A stretch of DNA of 64,000 nucleotides from Micromonospora sp. NBC_00389 (GCF_036059255.1 NZ_CP107947.1:620001-684000), one strand, 5' to 3'; shown: positions 20,506 to 38,043, counted from the stretch's first letter. Made by a program: numbers and translations. The notes: generated by a model not told the origin, from the letters alone.

Positions 20506-21152
20506 TTGCCACCCTCCTCGGTGGTCTCGGCGGGCACGCCCAGGAACTCGTCCAGGGCGTCCTTGGTGAAGACCACGTCGTCGGCCACCAGCACGTCGTA
20601 CGTGTTCAGCTGGCCGGACTCGATCAGGTGCACCCGCGGCTCGTTGCGCAGGGACACCCAGTTCAGCTCGTCGGTGCTGCTCAGCACGACCAGGACCCGA
20701 CGGGCCTCGGTGAGCTTGGTCAGCGTGGCCAGGGCCGCCTTGGTCGACGGCTTCTCGCCCGAGACGAACGCCTCGACGACGTGCACCTGCCCGGCGCGGG
20801 CCCGGTCGGAGAGGGCACCCCGCAGCGCGGCGGCCTTCATCTTCTTCGGGGTCCGCTGGCTGTAGTCGCGCGGCACGGGACCGTGCACCACGCCACCGCC
20901 GGCGAACTGCGGCGCGCGGATCGAGCCCTGCCGGGCGCGACCGGTGCCCTTCTGCTTGTACGGCTTCTTGCCGCCACCGGCGACCTCGCCGCGGGTCTTG
21001 GCCTTGTGCGTGCCCTGTCGGGCCGCCGCGAGCTGGGCCACCACGACCTGGTGCATCAGCGCGACGTTGGCCTGCACGTCGAAGATGTCAGCCGGCAGCT
21101 CGACGGAGCCGCTGGTGCTGCCTTCGACGGTGCGCACGTCAACGGTGGTCAC
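20502..21152 (-). CDS. rplD: 50S ribosomal protein L4
   Basis: 216 aa. The tunnel loop ([20 protein letters not shown]) and [20 protein letters not shown] are conserved. L4 represses the S10 operon in gammaproteobacteria; whether that applies here is unknown. Confidence 0.99.
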   Translation of the reverse strand: MTTVDVRTVEGSTSGSVELPADIFDVQANVALMHQVVVAQLAAARQGTHKAKTRGEVAGGGKKPYKQKGTGRARQGSIRAPQFAGGGVVHGPVPRDYSQRTPKKMKAAALRGALSDRARAGQVHVVEAFVSGEKPSTKAALATLTKLTEARRVLVVLSSTDELNWVSLRNEPRVHLIESGQLNTYDVLVADDVVFTKDALDEFLGVPAETTEEGGK

Positions 21153-21814
21153 TTGGCCGCACCGCCCTTCTTCACCTTGCTCTTGGCCGCGGTACGGACC
21201 AGAACCAGCGCGCCCTTGGGACCAGGAATGGCACCACGGACGAGCAGGAGGTTGTTCTCGGTGTCGACCGCCTGGACGGTGAGGTTCTGCACGGTGTACC
21301 GCACGCCACCCATCCGGCCGGCCATCCGGGTGCCCTTGAAGACACGACCCGGAGTGGCGCAGGCGCCGATGGAACCGGGCGAGCGGTGCTTGCGCTCGAC
21401 ACCGTGGCTGGCACGCAGACCGTGGAAGCCGTGCCGCTTCATCGGACCGGCGTAGCCCTTGCCCTTGGTCTTGCCGGTGACGTCAATCGTGACGCCGGCC
21501 GGGAACTCGTCGACCGTGACCTCCTGGCCGAGCGAGTACTCCCCAGCGTCCGTGGTGCGCAGCTCGACGATGTGCCGGCGCGGCGCCACGTCCGCCTTCG
21601 CGTAGTGCCCGCTGATCGGCTTCTTGACCTTGCGCGGGTCGATGATGCCGTACGCCAGCTGGACCGCGGAGTAACCGTCCTTCTCGGCGCTACGAACCTG
21701 GCTGATGACGCACGGGCCGGCCTCGACCACGGTCACGGGAACAACACGGTTGTTGTCCCAGACCTGGGTCATGCCGAGCTTGGCGCCCAGGATCCCCTTG
21801 ACTTGCCTGTCCAT
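21149..21814 (-). CDS. rplC: 50S ribosomal protein L3
   Basis: 221 aa. [16 protein letters not shown] at the N-terminus, then [20 protein letters not shown] with the residue that is methylated in E. coli. Overlaps rplD by 4 nt. Confidence 0.99.
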   Translation of the reverse strand: MDRQVKGILGAKLGMTQVWDNNRVVPVTVVEAGPCVISQVRSAEKDGYSAVQLAYGIIDPRKVKKPISGHYAKADVAPRRHIVELRTTDAGEYSLGQEVTVDEFPAGVTIDVTGKTKGKGYAGPMKRHGFHGLRASHGVERKHRSPGSIGACATPGRVFKGTRMAGRMGGVRYTVQNLTVQAVDTENNLLLVRGAIPGPKGALVLVRTAAKSKVKKGGAAK

Positions 21815-21825
21815 TTGTCCGGTCC

Positions 21826-22134
21826 CTACAGCTTGATCTCGATGTCGACGCCAGCCGGCAGGTCGAGGCGCATGAGCGAGTCGACCGTCTTCGGAGTCGG
21901 GTCGATGATGTCGATCAGCCGCTTGTGCGTGCGCATCTCGAAGTGCTCGCGCGAGTCCTTGTACTTGTGCGGCGAGCGGATAACGCAGAAACGGTTGATC
22001 TCCGTGGGCAGCGGCACCGGGCCCGCGACCTGCGCCCCGGTGCGCGTCACCGTCTCGACGATCTTCCGAGCCGAGGAGTCGACGACCTCGTGGTCATAGG
22101 CCTTGAGCCGGATGCGGATCTTCTGTCCCGCCAT
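21826..22134 (-). CDS. rpsJ: 30S ribosomal protein S10
   Basis: 102 aa; NusE in antitermination. [20 protein letters not shown] and [20 protein letters not shown] are diagnostic. The ATG at 22134 has AAGGA 11 nt upstream. First gene of the S10 operon. Confidence 0.99.
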
Positions 22135-22329
22135 GGTGGCTTCTGTTCCTTCTCTCGATGCCGCTGTGTTGCGGGCGCCTGTGCCGGCTGGCACAGGCCC
22201 ACTTCGCCGACCCCCGCGGTCGGGCGTGTCGCGCCCTCGGGCCGGGCTCCGCCCCGGAACTCCGGAGCGGTCCTGACCGCGCGGTGGGTCAAGGCGCCGA
22301 TCGCATTACGCGACCTGAACGCCGTGCGA
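22135..22329 (-). promoter_or_regulatory. rpsJ leader and promoter region
   Basis: A 195-nt leader before the S10 operon. It contains an 8-bp hairpin (CCTGTGCC/GGCACAGG, 22179-22198) and a 20-nt sequence at 22213-22232 (minus: GCGACACGCCCGACCGCGGG) that occurs exactly again upstream of rpsL. The rpsJ copy can fold with the following GGTCGG. A TTGACC lies at 22287-22292, but the -10 position (CGCTCC) is poor, so the promoter itself is not firmly placed. Confidence 0.5.
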
Positions 22330-22362
22330 GGGTGGTTGGCGACCCAGGGTCGCCAACCACCC
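22330..22362 (-). terminator. Perfect 16-bp hairpin downstream of tuf
   Basis: Arms 22330-22345 and 22347-22362 are perfectly complementary around one base. It lies 125 nt after the tuf stop and before the rpsJ leader, so it likely terminates the str/tuf transcript. No U tract. Confidence 0.75.
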
Positions 22363-22486
22363 CAACGCTCGACTGTGCCGCCACCCGGAGGTTCAGCGAA
22401 GGCCGAACACAGGCGACGAACTGTCGTTACGCAACCTGACTAGTATGCCGCACGACCGGCGGCGGGTCTAATCGGGGTTACCTAGT

Positions 22487-23680
<1,194 letters not shown>

Positions 23681-23801
23681 TGGTGTCCTCCTGTGGACTT
23701 CTTGGTTCGTACGCCCGGCGCGCCGGTCGGCGCTTAGGACTCTGTCGACAGCCTTTCCGGCCTGAACGACCGGAGAGCTTTTGTGGGTTCTGCGGCGATG
23801 A

Positions 23802-23830
23802 AGCCTACAGGCCCGGTCTCACGCAATCCG
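23802..23830 (-). promoter_or_regulatory. Candidate tuf promoter
   Basis: Actinobacterial -10 TAGGCT (23802-23807) with a weak -35 CGGATT (23825-23830) at 17-nt spacing, about 120 nt upstream of tuf. Separate tuf promoters are known in streptomycetes, so one is plausible here. Confidence 0.35.
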
Positions 23831-23833
23831 ATC

Positions 23834-23874
23834 GTGGTGGCCGCGGGCGGGTGAAACCTCCCGCGACCAACCAC
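23834..23874 (-). terminator. Hairpin between fusA and tuf
   Basis: Arms 23834-23847 and 23860-23874 pair with one G-U and a 1-nt bulge; the stem begins 20 nt after the fusA stop. It could partly separate tuf transcription from the rpsL-rpsG-fusA message. Confidence 0.55.
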
Positions 23875-23893
23875 GAATCACCTGCTCAGAGCG

Positions 23894-25990
<2,097 letters not shown>

Positions 25991-26030
25991 TTCAATCCCT
26001 ACTTATCGTCGTCTCGACTCAACTGGTGGC

Positions 26031-26058
26031 GGTTCCGGCGCCCGAGGGCGCCGGAACC
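26031..26058 (-). terminator. Perfect 12-bp hairpin between rpsG and fusA
   Basis: Arms 26031-26042 and 26047-26058 with CGAG loop, 6 nt after the rpsG stop. Likely an intercistronic structure rather than a full stop, since rpsG and fusA are normally co-transcribed. Confidence 0.55.
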
Positions 26059-26064
26059 AGGGTG

Positions 26065-26535
26065 TTACCAGCGGTAGTGCGCGAAGGCCTTGTTGGACTC
26101 GGCCATCTTGTGCGTGTCCTCGCGCCGCTTGACGGCGGCACCGAGGCCGTTGCTCGCGTCCAGCAGCTCGTTCATCAGCCGCTCGACCATGGTCTTCTCG
26201 CGCCGGGCGCGGGAGTAGGTGACCAGCCAGCGCAGGCCCAGCGTGGTCGCCCGAGTGGGACGGACCTCGACCGGAACCTGGTAGGTGGCGCCACCGACAC
26301 GACGGCTGCGCACCTCGAGGGTCGGCTTGACGTTGTCCATCGCCCGCTTGAGGGTGACGACCGGGTCGGTGCCGGACTTCTCGCGGCAGCCCTCGAGGGC
26401 CGCGTACACGATGGATTCGGCGAGCTGACGCTTGCCACGGAGCAGGATCTTGTTCACCAGCTGGGTGACCAGCGGCGAGTTGTACACCGGGTCAGCGACC
26501 AGTGGCCGCCGCGGAGCGGGTCCCTTACGCGGCAT
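26065..26535 (-). CDS. rpsG: 30S ribosomal protein S7
   Basis: 156-aa 16S head-assembly initiator. [20 protein letters not shown] and the close NKAFAHYRW are canonical. The ATG at 26535 is used; upstream in-frame sequence overlaps rpsL and is not family-like. Confidence 0.99.
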   Translation of the reverse strand: MPRKGPAPRRPLVADPVYNSPLVTQLVNKILLRGKRQLAESIVYAALEGCREKSGTDPVVTLKRAMDNVKPTLEVRSRRVGGATYQVPVEVRPTRATTLGLRWLVTYSRARREKTMVERLMNELLDASNGLGAAVKRREDTHKMAESNKAFAHYRW

Positions 26536-26536
26536 G

Positions 26537-26911
26537 TCAGCTCTTCTCCTTCTTCGCGCCGTAACGGCTGCGCGCCTGCTTGCGGTTGCGGACACCCTGG
26601 GTGTCCAGCGAGCCGCGAACGATCTTGTAACGCACGCCGGGGAGGTCCTTCACCCGGCCGCCGCGAACGAGCACGATCGAGTGCTCCTGCAGGTTGTGAC
26701 CGACGCCCGGGATGTAGGCGGTCACCTCGATCTGGCTGCTGAGCTTCACACGAGCGACCTTGCGCAGCGCCGAGTTCGGCTTCTTGGGGGTGGTGGTGTA
26801 CACGCGGGTGCACACGCCGCGCCGCTGAGGGGAACCCTTCAGCGCCGGGGTCTTGGTCTTGCTCGTCTTTGCTTGGCGGCCCTTTCGGACCAGCTGCTGG
26901 ATCGTGGGCAC
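26537..26911 (-). CDS. rpsL: 30S ribosomal protein S12
   Basis: Decoding-centre protein, 124 aa. [13 protein letters not shown] and [12 protein letters not shown] keep the lysines that mutate in streptomycin resistance, so the allele looks wild-type. GTG 26911 ([11 protein letters not shown]) has GGAG 7 nt upstream. First gene of the str operon. Confidence 0.99.
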   Translation of the reverse strand: MPTIQQLVRKGRQAKTSKTKTPALKGSPQRRGVCTRVYTTTPKKPNSALRKVARVKLSSQIEVTAYIPGVGHNLQEHSIVLVRGGRVKDLPGVRYKIVRGSLDTQGVRNRKQARSRYGAKKEKS

Positions 26912-27207
26912 CGGGTTTCTCCGCTCCCTTCGGCCGCAGTCTTGCGGCCGCGCCGTCTGCTCGTTAGCCGGCCTGATGACCGGCTCTCCTACATTCCGAC
27001 CAGGGCCACCCTGCGGCGGTCCCGGCACCCGCGGTCGGGCGTGTCGCCCAGCTCACGGTCCCGGTGCGGACGCTTTCGCGGCGTACCGGGGTCTGTCACC
27101 GGCACGCGGGTCGCCCCGCCCCGGATCTTTGGCTTGTCGTGCCGCCGTCCGGACTCCGGAACCAGCGCACGCACGAGTTGCCCGGGCACGCCCGGGCACA
27201 AGGGGAA
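26912..27207 (-). promoter_or_regulatory. Long rpsL leader with shared 20-nt motif
   Basis: About 290 nt between the predicted start site (about 27200) and rpsL. Contains at 27028-27047 the same 20 nt found in the rpsJ leader. No gene is seen. A short plus-strand frame at 27302-27415 lies upstream and was not accepted as a gene. Confidence 0.5.
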
Positions 27208-27236
27208 AGAGTACCTACCACAGCCGCACAGGTCAA
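27208..27236 (-). promoter_or_regulatory. rpsL (str operon) promoter
   Basis: -35 TTGACC (27231-27236) and -10 TACTCT (27208-27213) with exactly 17 nt between them, a good match to the principal sigma consensus of actinobacteria. Predicted start near 27200. Confidence 0.7.
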
Positions 27237-27432
27237 AACGGAATGGCCCGGCGAATGACTCACACCCGCCAGCCGGATCTCGTCCTGCCCCGTCGCCCGC
27301 GATGGGCACCTACGACTACAAGTGTACCGGCTTCCCCGCCGGACCACCCGTCGCCCCCATCCCGGGCACCCGCGACCTGGTGCGCCACCTGCGCCGACCC
27401 CCGTCGGAGGGCTGATCCGACGGTGACCAGCC

Positions 27433-28182
27433 TCACGCCAGGGAGATCACCAGCGCCAGGCCCAGGCCCAGGAGGCTGAGCAGCGCTCCCCCCGCACCGC
27501 AGCTGATCCCCGCCACCGCCAGGCCGCGGCCGGTGAAGCGGACGGCGGGTGGTGGAGCCGGCCGGCGGATCTGCCGCTGACCGAGCAGGCCGGCGACGAC
27601 CGCGGCCACCCCGGCCAGCACGCCGAGTACGGCGAACGCCCCGGACGCCCACGCCCCTCCGTAGTTCGAGAAGGCCACCCCGAAGCAGGTCACCAGCAGC
27701 GCGACGAGGAGCGACGCGATCCCGGCCACCAGCGCCCCGACGGCCAGCCCGGAGGTGACCGGTGGCACGTCCAGGTACACCACGCCGAACGGCGTGCCGG
27801 GTACCTGCTCCACCCGCTTCGGCGGCCGGCGCTGGTCGTCGGTCGGTGGCGGCGGCACCGACCGGCCCGGCGCCGCACCCCATGCGGGGGCATGACCCGC
27901 CGGCGGCTGTCGCCAGCCCGTAGGCGCCCCATACCCGCCCGTCGGTCCGGACGACGGCGCGGGCGGTGGTGGCGTGCCCCCACCCGGCACGGACGGGATC
28001 GGGGCACCCCACTGAGGCGAGGACGCCGGCGCCGTACCCGGGTCGGGGAAGGCGGCGGGCGAGCCCGGCTGCCCGGTCGGATCGGGCCGCGCCCAGCCGC
28101 TCGGCTCGGACGGGCCCGGGGCCCGGTCCGGCGCGCCAGGATTCCCGGCTGGTTCGTCCGGGGGCCGCGCCGGTTCCGTCAC
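27433..28182 (-). CDS. Pro-rich DUF4190-like membrane protein
   Basis: 249 aa. Residues 1-140 are disordered and rich in Pro/Gly/Ala. Residues 150-249 hold three hydrophobic helices with a small polar loop, the DUF4190-like pattern (AVGALVAGIASLL, then GRGLAVAGISCGAGG). Start GTG 28182 is set by AGGAGG 5 nt upstream. Function unknown; a second related membrane gene follows upstream. It ends about 200 nt from the rpsL promoter and is on the same strand. Confidence 0.82.
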   Translation of the reverse strand: MTEPARPPDEPAGNPGAPDRAPGPSEPSGWARPDPTGQPGSPAAFPDPGTAPASSPQWGAPIPSVPGGGTPPPPAPSSGPTGGYGAPTGWRQPPAGHAPAWGAAPGRSVPPPPTDDQRRPPKRVEQVPGTPFGVVYLDVPPVTSGLAVGALVAGIASLLVALLVTCFGVAFSNYGGAWASGAFAVLGVLAGVAAVVAGLLGQRQIRRPAPPPAVRFTGRGLAVAGISCGAGGALLSLLGLGLALVISLA

Positions 28183-28274
28183 GAGGTCCTCCTGTCGACA
28201 GGGCCGCCACCGCCGCGCGGCGGACACCGGCCAGGCTACCGCCGGGGGCGCCGCCGTCGGCGGCTGCGGGCCGC

Positions 28275-28643
28275 TCAGTCCATGTTCGAGGGGTAGTCGT
28301 GGCCGAACGGCGCGCCGGCCAACCTGACCACGCCGACCACCACCGCGGCCACCACGCTGACCGCGACCAGCACCAGACCCGCCCAGGCCATCCGCTCCCC
28401 CTGCCGCAGCCAGGCGCCGCCGGTCAGGAAGCCCCCCGAGGCGTACGCCTCCCGGCGCGCCTGCCTGGCCAACTGGAGCGCCACCGTGGCGGGCACCACC
28501 CCGCCGATGAACAGGCCGGTCAGCAGGCCGAGCAACCCCAGCGCGAAGACAGCCCGCGCCTTCGTGCTGCGGGCCGGGTCGGGATCGAGCGGGTGGCGCG
28601 GGCTCTGCTGCGCCACGGACACCTGCCCGGGTGCGGTCGTCAT
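28275..28643 (-). CDS. Small two-helix membrane protein
   Basis: 122 aa with two predicted membrane helices (about residues 31-55 and 85-108) and a charged loop with the pattern QLARQARREAYASGGFLTGG. It resembles the membrane half of DUF4190 proteins. No catalytic residues. Positioned after the rpoC terminator and before the related 27433 gene, possibly one unit. Confidence 0.78.
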   Translation of the reverse strand: MTTAPGQVSVAQQSPRHPLDPDPARSTKARAVFALGLLGLLTGLFIGGVVPATVALQLARQARREAYASGGFLTGGAWLRQGERMAWAGLVLVAVSVVAAVVVGVVRLAGAPFGHDYPSNMD

Positions 28644-28690
28644 GCCTCCATCATGCCGAACCCAGCCTGCGGGTGGGCAGGTCCGGACGC

Positions 28691-28724
28691 GACGAGGCCC
28701 CCGGCGGATGCCGGGGGCCTCGTC
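28691..28724 (-). terminator. Terminator of rpoBC
   Basis: Perfect 15-bp stem (28691-28705 with 28710-28724) and GGAT loop, starting 12 nt after the rpoC stop. No long U tract; strong by stem alone. Confidence 0.8.
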
Positions 28725-28736
28725 GTGCGTTGGTGC

Positions 28737-32627
<3,891 letters not shown>

Positions 32628-32670
32628 TATGTCCCCTATGTCGTCGTCTGTACTGCTAATTCTCGGGCGA

Positions 32671-32700
32671 GGTCGGGGGCCGGCAGGCCGGCCCCCGACC
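32671..32700 (-). terminator. Perfect 14-bp hairpin between rpoB and rpoC
   Basis: Arms 32671-32684 and 32687-32700 with a 2-nt centre, 8 nt after the rpoB stop. Probably an mRNA-processing or attenuation structure because rpoBC are co-transcribed. Confidence 0.6.
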
Positions 32701-32707
32701 GCTCACC

Positions 32708-35700
32708 TCAGACCTCTTCGACCGAGCTCGGCTCGCGCCGGGACAGGTCGATGCCCAGCTCCTCAGCGGCCCGGAACACCTCGTCGTCGGTCTCGCGCAT
32801 CTCCAGGGCCACGCCGTCGCTGGACAGCACCTCAACGTTGAGGCACAGCGACTGCAGCTCCTTGAGCAGCACCTTGAACGACTCCGGGATGCCCGGCTCC
32901 GGGATGTTCTCGCCCTTGACGATGGCCTCGTAGACCTTCACCCGGCCGAGCACGTCGTCGGACTTGATCGTGAGCAGCTCCTGCAAGGCGTACGCGGCGC
33001 CGTACGCCTGCATCGCCCAGCACTCCATCTCACCGAAGCGCTGACCACCGAACTGCGCCTTACCACCCAGCGGCTGCTGCGTGATCATCGAGTACGGGCC
33101 GGTCGACCGTGCGTGGATCTTGTCGTCGACCAGGTGGTTGAGCTTCAGGATGTAGATGTAGCCGACCGCGATCGGGTCCGGCAGCGGCTCACCGGAGCGA
33201 CCGTCGAACAGCTGCGCCTTACCGCTGGAACCGATCAGCTGGTTGCCGTCCCGGTTGGGCAGGGTCGACGAGAGCAGACCGGCGATCTCCTCCTCGCGGG
33301 CGCCGTCGAAGACCGGGGTGGCCACGTTCGTGTCCCCCTCGGACTCGTGCGCGCCGATCGACCGCAGCTGCTTCTTCCAGGACGCGTCGTCGCCCTCGAC
33401 CTTCCAGCCGGTCTTGGCGACCCAGCCGAGGTGGGTCTCGAGCACCTGACCGATGTTCATCCGGCTCGGCACACCCAGCGGGTTGAGCACGATGTCGACG
33501 GGGGTGCCGTCTTCCAGGAACGGCATGTCCTCGATCGGCAGGATCTTGGAAATGACGCCCTTGTTACCGTGCCGGCCGGCGAGCTTGTCGCCGTCCTGGA
33601 TCTTCCGCTTCTGGGCCACGTACACCCGGACCAGCTCGTTGACGCCCGGAGGCAGCTCGTCGCCGTCCTCGCGGGAGAAGGTACGCACACCGATGACCGT
33701 GCCGGTCTCGCCGTGCGGCACCTTCAGCGAGGTGTCCCGGACCTCACGCGCCTTCTCACCGAAGATCGCGCGAAGCAGCCGCTCCTCCGGGGTCAGCTCG
33801 GTCTCACCCTTGGGCGTGACCTTGCCGACCAGGATGTCGCCGGGGACGACCTCCGCACCGATCCGGATGATGCCGCGCTCGTCGAGGTCAGCGAGCATTT
33901 CCTCGCTGACGTTCGGGATGTCGCGGGTGATCTCCTCCGGGCCGAGCTTGGTGTCCCGAGCGTCGACCTCGTGCTCCTCGATGTGGATCGAGGTGAGCAC
34001 GTCCTGCTGCACGAGGCGCTGCGACAGGATGATCGCGTCCTCGTAGTTGTGGCCTTCCCAGCACATGAACGCCACGAGCAGGTTGCGCCCGAGCGCCATC
34101 TCGCCCTCGTCGGTGCAGGGACCGTCGGCGATGACCTGACCGGCCTCGACGCGGTCGCCCTCGAAGACGACCGGCTTCTGGTTGACGCAGGAGCCGGCGT
34201 TGGAGCGGCGGAACTTGTGCAGCAGGTACGTCCGGCGGTGGCCGTCGTCCTGGTGGATGGTGACGTAGTCGGCGCAGAGATCCTCGATCACACCGCCGAC
34301 CTCGGCGACCACCACGTCGCCAGCGTCGACCGCGGCCCGGTACTCCATGCCCGTACCCACCAGCGGCGCCTCGGCCTTGACCAGCGGCACTGCCTGGCGC
34401 TGCATGTTCGCGCCCATCAGTGCCCGGTTGGCGTCGTCGTGCTCGAGGAACGGGATCATGGCGGTCGCGACCGAGGTCATCTGCCGCGGCGACACGTCCA
34501 TGTAGTCGACGGCGCCGGGGACGACGTCCTCGGTCTCGCCGCCCTTACGACGACACAGGACCCGGTCCTCGGCGAAGGTGCCGTCGGCCCGCAGCGGCGC
34601 GTTGGCCTGGGCCTTGACGAACCGGTCCTCCTCGTCCGCGGTCAGGTAGTCGATCTGGTCGGTGACCCGACCCTCGATGACCTTCCGGTACGGCGTCTCG
34701 ATGAAGCCGAACGGGTTAACCCGGGCGAAGGTGGACAGCGCGCCGATCAGGCCGATGTTCGGGCCTTCCGGCGTCTCGATCGGGCACATCCGGCCGTAGT
34801 GGGACGGGTGCACGTCACGGACCTCGAAGCCGGCCCGCTCCCGGGACAGACCACCCGGGCCGAGCGCGCTCAGCCGACGCCGGTGGGTCAGGCCCGCCAG
34901 CGGGTTGGTCTGGTCCATGAACTGGGACAGCTGCGACGTCCCGAAGAACTCCTTGATCGCCGCCACCACCGGGCGGATGTTGATCAGGGTCTGCGGGGTG
35001 ATCGCCTCGACGTCCTGCGTGGTCATCCGCTCGCGGACGACCCGCTCCATCCGGGACAGGCCGACCCGAACCTGGTTCTGGATCAGCTCACCCACGGTGC
35101 GCAGGCGCCGGTTGCCGAAGTGGTCGATGTCGTCGGCCTCGTAGCCATCCTCACCGGCGTGCAGCCGGCAGAGGTACTCCACGGTGGCGACGATGTCGTC
35201 CTCGGTCAGCGTGCCGGTGGTGATTGGCACGCCGACTTCGAGCTTCTTGTTGAACTTGTAGCGCCCGACCTTGGCGACGTCGTACCTCTTCGGGTTGAAG
35301 AAGAGGTTGTCGAGCAGGGTCTGGGCGTTCTCGCGCGTCGGCGGCTCGCCAGGGCGGAGCTTGCGGTAGATATCGAGCAGGGCCTCGTCCTGGCCGGCGA
35401 TGTGGTCCTTCTCGAGCGTGGTCATCATCAGCTCGGACCAGCCGAACCGCTCACGGATCCGCTCGGCCGACCATCCGACGGCCTTGAGCAGGACGGTGAC
35501 GGCCTGCCGACGCTTGCGGTCGATGCGTACGCCGACCGTGTCGCGCTTGTCGATGTCAAACTCCAGCCAGGCACCCCGGCTCGGGATGACCTTGACGCTG
35601 GAGAGGTCGCGGTCGGAGGTCTTGTCCGGCTGCTTGTCGAAATACACGCCCGGGGACCGGACGAGCTGGCTGACCACGACGCGCTCGGTGCCGTTGATGA

Positions 35701-36139
35701 CGAAGGTGCCCTTGGGCGTCATCATCGGGAAGTCACCCATGAACACCGTCTGGCTCTTGATCTCGCCAGTGGTGTTGTTGGTGAACTCCGCGGTCACGAA
35801 GAGCGGAGCGCAGTAGGTCAGGTCCTTCTCCTTGCACTCCTCGATCGAGGCCTTGACCTCGTCGAAGCGCGGCGCCGAGAAGGAAAGTGACATGGTGCCG
35901 GAGAAGTCCTCAATGGGACTGATCTCTTCAAGGATCTCCGCGAGACCCGAGCGTGCGTGCGGGTCGTCCGCCGACCGGCCCTGCCAACCCTCGTTGCCGA
36001 CGAGCCAGTCGAAGGACTCGTTCTGAATGGCGAGGAGGTTGGGGACCTCGAGGTGTTCGGTGATCCTGCCGAATGAAACTCGGCGGGGAGCGAATGCGCT
36101 CGACGTACGACTGGTCTTCGCAGGGCGGGAAGCTGCCAA
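32708..36139 (-). CDS. rpoB: RNA polymerase beta subunit
   Basis: 1143 aa. The rifampicin-binding region is wild-type: [19 protein letters not shown], then [20 protein letters not shown]. Core blocks include [18 protein letters not shown] and [17 protein letters not shown]. The start is TTG 36139 ([11 protein letters not shown]), with AAGGA 6 nt upstream; TTG starts are also known for rpoB in streptomycetes. Upstream in-frame sequence has no family similarity. Confidence 0.98.
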   Translation of the reverse strand: MAASRPAKTSRTSSAFAPRRVSFGRITEHLEVPNLLAIQNESFDWLVGNEGWQGRSADDPHARSGLAEILEEISPIEDFSGTMSLSFSAPRFDEVKASIEECKEKDLTYCAPLFVTAEFTNNTTGEIKSQTVFMGDFPMMTPKGTFVINGTERVVVSQLVRSPGVYFDKQPDKTSDRDLSSVKVIPSRGAWLEFDIDKRDTVGVRIDRKRRQAVTVLLKAVGWSAERIRERFGWSELMMTTLEKDHIAGQDEALLDIYRKLRPGEPPTRENAQTLLDNLFFNPKRYDVAKVGRYKFNKKLEVGVPITTGTLTEDDIVATVEYLCRLHAGEDGYEADDIDHFGNRRLRTVGELIQNQVRVGLSRMERVVRERMTTQDVEAITPQTLINIRPVVAAIKEFFGTSQLSQFMDQTNPLAGLTHRRRLSALGPGGLSRERAGFEVRDVHPSHYGRMCPIETPEGPNIGLIGALSTFARVNPFGFIETPYRKVIEGRVTDQIDYLTADEEDRFVKAQANAPLRADGTFAEDRVLCRRKGGETEDVVPGAVDYMDVSPRQMTSVATAMIPFLEHDDANRALMGANMQRQAVPLVKAEAPLVGTGMEYRAAVDAGDVVVAEVGGVIEDLCADYVTIHQDDGHRRTYLLHKFRRSNAGSCVNQKPVVFEGDRVEAGQVIADGPCTDEGEMALGRNLLVAFMCWEGHNYEDAIILSQRLVQQDVLTSIHIEEHEVDARDTKLGPEEITRDIPNVSEEMLADLDERGIIRIGAEVVPGDILVGKVTPKGETELTPEERLLRAIFGEKAREVRDTSLKVPHGETGTVIGVRTFSREDGDELPPGVNELVRVYVAQKRKIQDGDKLAGRHGNKGVISKILPIEDMPFLEDGTPVDIVLNPLGVPSRMNIGQVLETHLGWVAKTGWKVEGDDASWKKQLRSIGAHESEGDTNVATPVFDGAREEEIAGLLSSTLPNRDGNQLIGSSGKAQLFDGRSGEPLPDPIAVGYIYILKLNHLVDDKIHARSTGPYSMITQQPLGGKAQFGGQRFGEMECWAMQAYGAAYALQELLTIKSDDVLGRVKVYEAIVKGENIPEPGIPESFKVLLKELQSLCLNVEVLSSDGVALEMRETDDEVFRAAEELGIDLSRREPSSVEEV

Positions 36140-36266
36140 GATGCGTCCTTCCGAGGACCGGTGCTGCAGAACGGCTGGTACGCGTGCACTCCAATGACCC
36201 CACCAGAAATATCCGTAAACGGACATTTCCGAGCAGGGGTCTAGTCGGAAGGCAGCGCAAACTAGC
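36140..36266 (-). promoter_or_regulatory. rpoB 5' leader
   Basis: About 120 nt from the predicted start site to the TTG. No clear stem-loop beyond short pairings. Together with 36296-36621 (no gene seen; a 6-bp GGAACG/CGTTCC stem at 36364-36378) it fills the 570-nt gap between rplL and rpoB. Confidence 0.4.
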
Positions 36267-36295
36267 AGTGTAGCCGAGAGGCTAACCGCTGTCCA
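36267..36295 (-). promoter_or_regulatory. rpoBC promoter
   Basis: -35 TGGACA (36290-36295) and -10 TACACT (36267-36272) with 17-nt spacing; predicted start near 36260. This gives rpoBC its own promoter after the rplJL terminator. Confidence 0.7.
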
Positions 36296-36621
36296 GCCCA
36301 CCCCGCAGGCCGTTTGCGGAACGTGCCTCGGCCCCCGGAAAACCGGGGTCTGCCGGGCCGCTCGGAACGCAACGTTCCCGCTGGGCCGCTCGGGTTGCAG
36401 CGGCTGATGGTGCCGTCGCTGTCATTACCCACTTCGTGGCCGTCGCAAGCGCGGTGTCTTGCTGGTGCCAGCGTGCCTGGCAGCCCGGGGTCGCGTCAAG
36501 GGCCGCTATCCGGGTTGTCCGTTCTTTCCCACCGGAGAGCGACCCGCTGCACTCGTCCGGGTACCACAGCGGCGGTCTTCGGCACCCAGCTCAGGACGGT
36601 TGCCATGGGCCCACCAACACC

Positions 36622-36654
36622 GCGGGCGGCGATCCGTGTCGGATCGCCGCCCGC
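36622..36654 (-). terminator. Terminator of rplJL
   Basis: Perfect 14-bp stem (36622-36635 with 36641-36654) with GTGTC loop, about 60 nt after the rplL stop. No U tract. Confidence 0.75.
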
Positions 36655-36712
36655 CGCGACGCGATCGTGTCCCGGCTCAGCGAGCCGGGCACAGCGCTGG
36701 TGGAACGTCAGG

Positions 36713-37096
36713 TCACTTGAGGGTGACCTTGGCGCCCTCGCCCTCGAGCTTGGCCTTGGCCTTGTCGGCGGTCTCCTTGTTGACCTTCTCCAGGATGGCC
36801 TTCGGAGCGGACTCGACCGCGTCCTTGGCCTCCTTGAGGCCCAGGCCGGTCAGCTCACGCACGACCTTGATGACCTGGATCTTCTTGCCACCGTCAGCCT
36901 CGAGGATGACGTCGAACTCGTCCTTCTCCGGCTCGGCCTCGGCGGCGGCCGGGGCGGCACCCGGGCCGGCAACGGCGACCGGAGCAGCGGCGGTGACCTC
37001 GAAGGTCGTCTCGAACTGCTTCACGAACTCGGAGAGCTCGATCAGCGTCATCTCCTTGAACGCGTCGAGCAGCTCGTCGGTGCTGAGCTTCGCCAT
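36713..37096 (-). CDS. rplL: 50S ribosomal protein L7/L12
   Basis: 127-aa stalk protein. N-terminal dimerisation helices (residues 1-35), Ala/Pro-rich hinge, and the C-terminal factor-binding domain ([20 protein letters not shown] to the end). 54 nt after rplJ. Confidence 0.99.
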   Translation of the reverse strand: MAKLSTDELLDAFKEMTLIELSEFVKQFETTFEVTAAAPVAVAGPGAAPAAAEAEPEKDEFDVILEADGGKKIQVIKVVRELTGLGLKEAKDAVESAPKAILEKVNKETADKAKAKLEGEGAKVTLK

Positions 37097-37150
37097 ATCT
37101 GGCGTCCTTTCCTGAATCTAATAAGTAAGAACTGGTGCGCTCGGACGGCC

Positions 37151-37696
37151 TCAGGCCGCCTCGGCGCTCTCCTTCTCGCGCTTGTCCTGCAGGGCAGCCG
37201 CCAGACGGGCGGTCTTCGACAACGGGGCCTGGAACAGGGCCGCAGCCTTGCTCAGGTTGCCCTTCATCGCGCCGGCCAGCTTGGCCAGCAGCACCTCGCG
37301 GGACTCCAGGTCGGCGAGCTTCGTGACCTCGGCCGCGGAAATGGCCTTGCCCTCGAAGACACCGCCCTTGATGACGAGCTTCGGGTTGGCCTTCGCGAAA
37401 TCGCGAAGCCCCTTCGCCGCCTCGACGACGTCGCCCGAAACGAAAGTCAGCGCGGTAGGACCGGTGAACAGCTCGTCGAGGCCAGTGATGCCCGCGTCCG
37501 TCGCAGCACGCTTCGCCAGCGTGTTCTTCGCGACCATGTAGCTGGTCTCGGCACCGAGCGAGCGCCGCAGCTGGGTGAGCTGGGAAACCGTCAGACCGCG
37601 GTACTCGGTCAGCACGGTGGCACCCGAGCTGCGGAAGCTCTCGGTCAGCTCTGCGACGGCCGTGGCCTTGTCGGCCCGGATCGGCTTGTCCGCCAT
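37151..37696 (-). CDS. rplJ: 50S ribosomal protein L10
   Basis: 181-aa stalk base that anchors L7/L12 dimers through its C-terminal helix. [20 protein letters not shown] and [16 protein letters not shown] are typical. Preceded by a leader with an attenuator-like hairpin, consistent with L10 autoregulation. Confidence 0.99.
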   Translation of the reverse strand: MADKPIRADKATAVAELTESFRSSGATVLTEYRGLTVSQLTQLRRSLGAETSYMVAKNTLAKRAATDAGITGLDELFTGPTALTFVSGDVVEAAKGLRDFAKANPKLVIKGGVFEGKAISAAEVTKLADLESREVLLAKLAGAMKGNLSKAAALFQAPLSKTARLAAALQDKREKESAEAA

Positions 37697-37780
37697 GTCC
37701 CTCCTCTCTCGTTACTCGAGGCTGGTCCCCGTCGTGGCCGAAGCCGGAACGGGGGCGGAGGCAGCACGACAACGAGAAAA

Positions 37781-37804
37781 GCCCCGGCGCAGGGCGCACG
37801 GGGC
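37781..37804 (-). terminator. Intrinsic terminator in the rplJ leader
   Basis: On the minus strand a 10-bp stem (GCCCCG and GCGC pairing, one bulge, CCT loop) is followed directly by TTTTCTCGTT. It is the only hairpin in the window with a real U tract, and it lies inside the leader about 85 nt before the rplJ ATG. This fits a transcription attenuator controlled by the L10-L12 complex. Confidence 0.65.
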
Positions 37805-37969
37805 GAGGGCCGGCGGATCGTCACGGTCGGCGGACCATGCTCACTGCCGAGTTACGCTTGCCGCCCTGCGCGGGTCGCCCGATGTCGCGGGACCTTCGAC
37901 CGTGCCGAAGCACGGTGACCAGCGGTCTCTGGGTGGTTCCTCATCCATGACAACACGGATGACGTCTGA
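37805..37969 (-). promoter_or_regulatory. rplJ leader (L10 leader candidate)
   Basis: Transcribed leader between the promoter and the attenuator. It holds a degenerate relative of the rpsJ/rpsL motif at 37869-37888. A kink-turn typical of L10 leaders could not be proven by eye. Confidence 0.4.
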
Positions 37970-37998
37970 AGAGTACGCGACCCCATGACCAGCACCAA
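37970..37998 (-). promoter_or_regulatory. rplJL promoter
   Basis: -35 TTGGTG (37993-37998) and -10 TACTCT (37970-37975) with 17-nt spacing. Predicted start near 37963, giving a leader of about 265 nt. Confidence 0.55.
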
Positions 37999-38043
37999 AT
38001 CGCCCCGTGTGAGACAGGCCACCACCGGTCGTCCCCGGGCGCC

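Noticed and set aside
27302..27415. Short plus-strand frame starting MGTYDYKC, FmdB-like
   Set aside because: Only 37 codons, one Cys, no ribosome site, lies upstream of the rpsL promoter.
33113..35890. Long plus-strand open frame opposite rpoB
   Set aside because: Same antisense effect; no family features or ribosome site.
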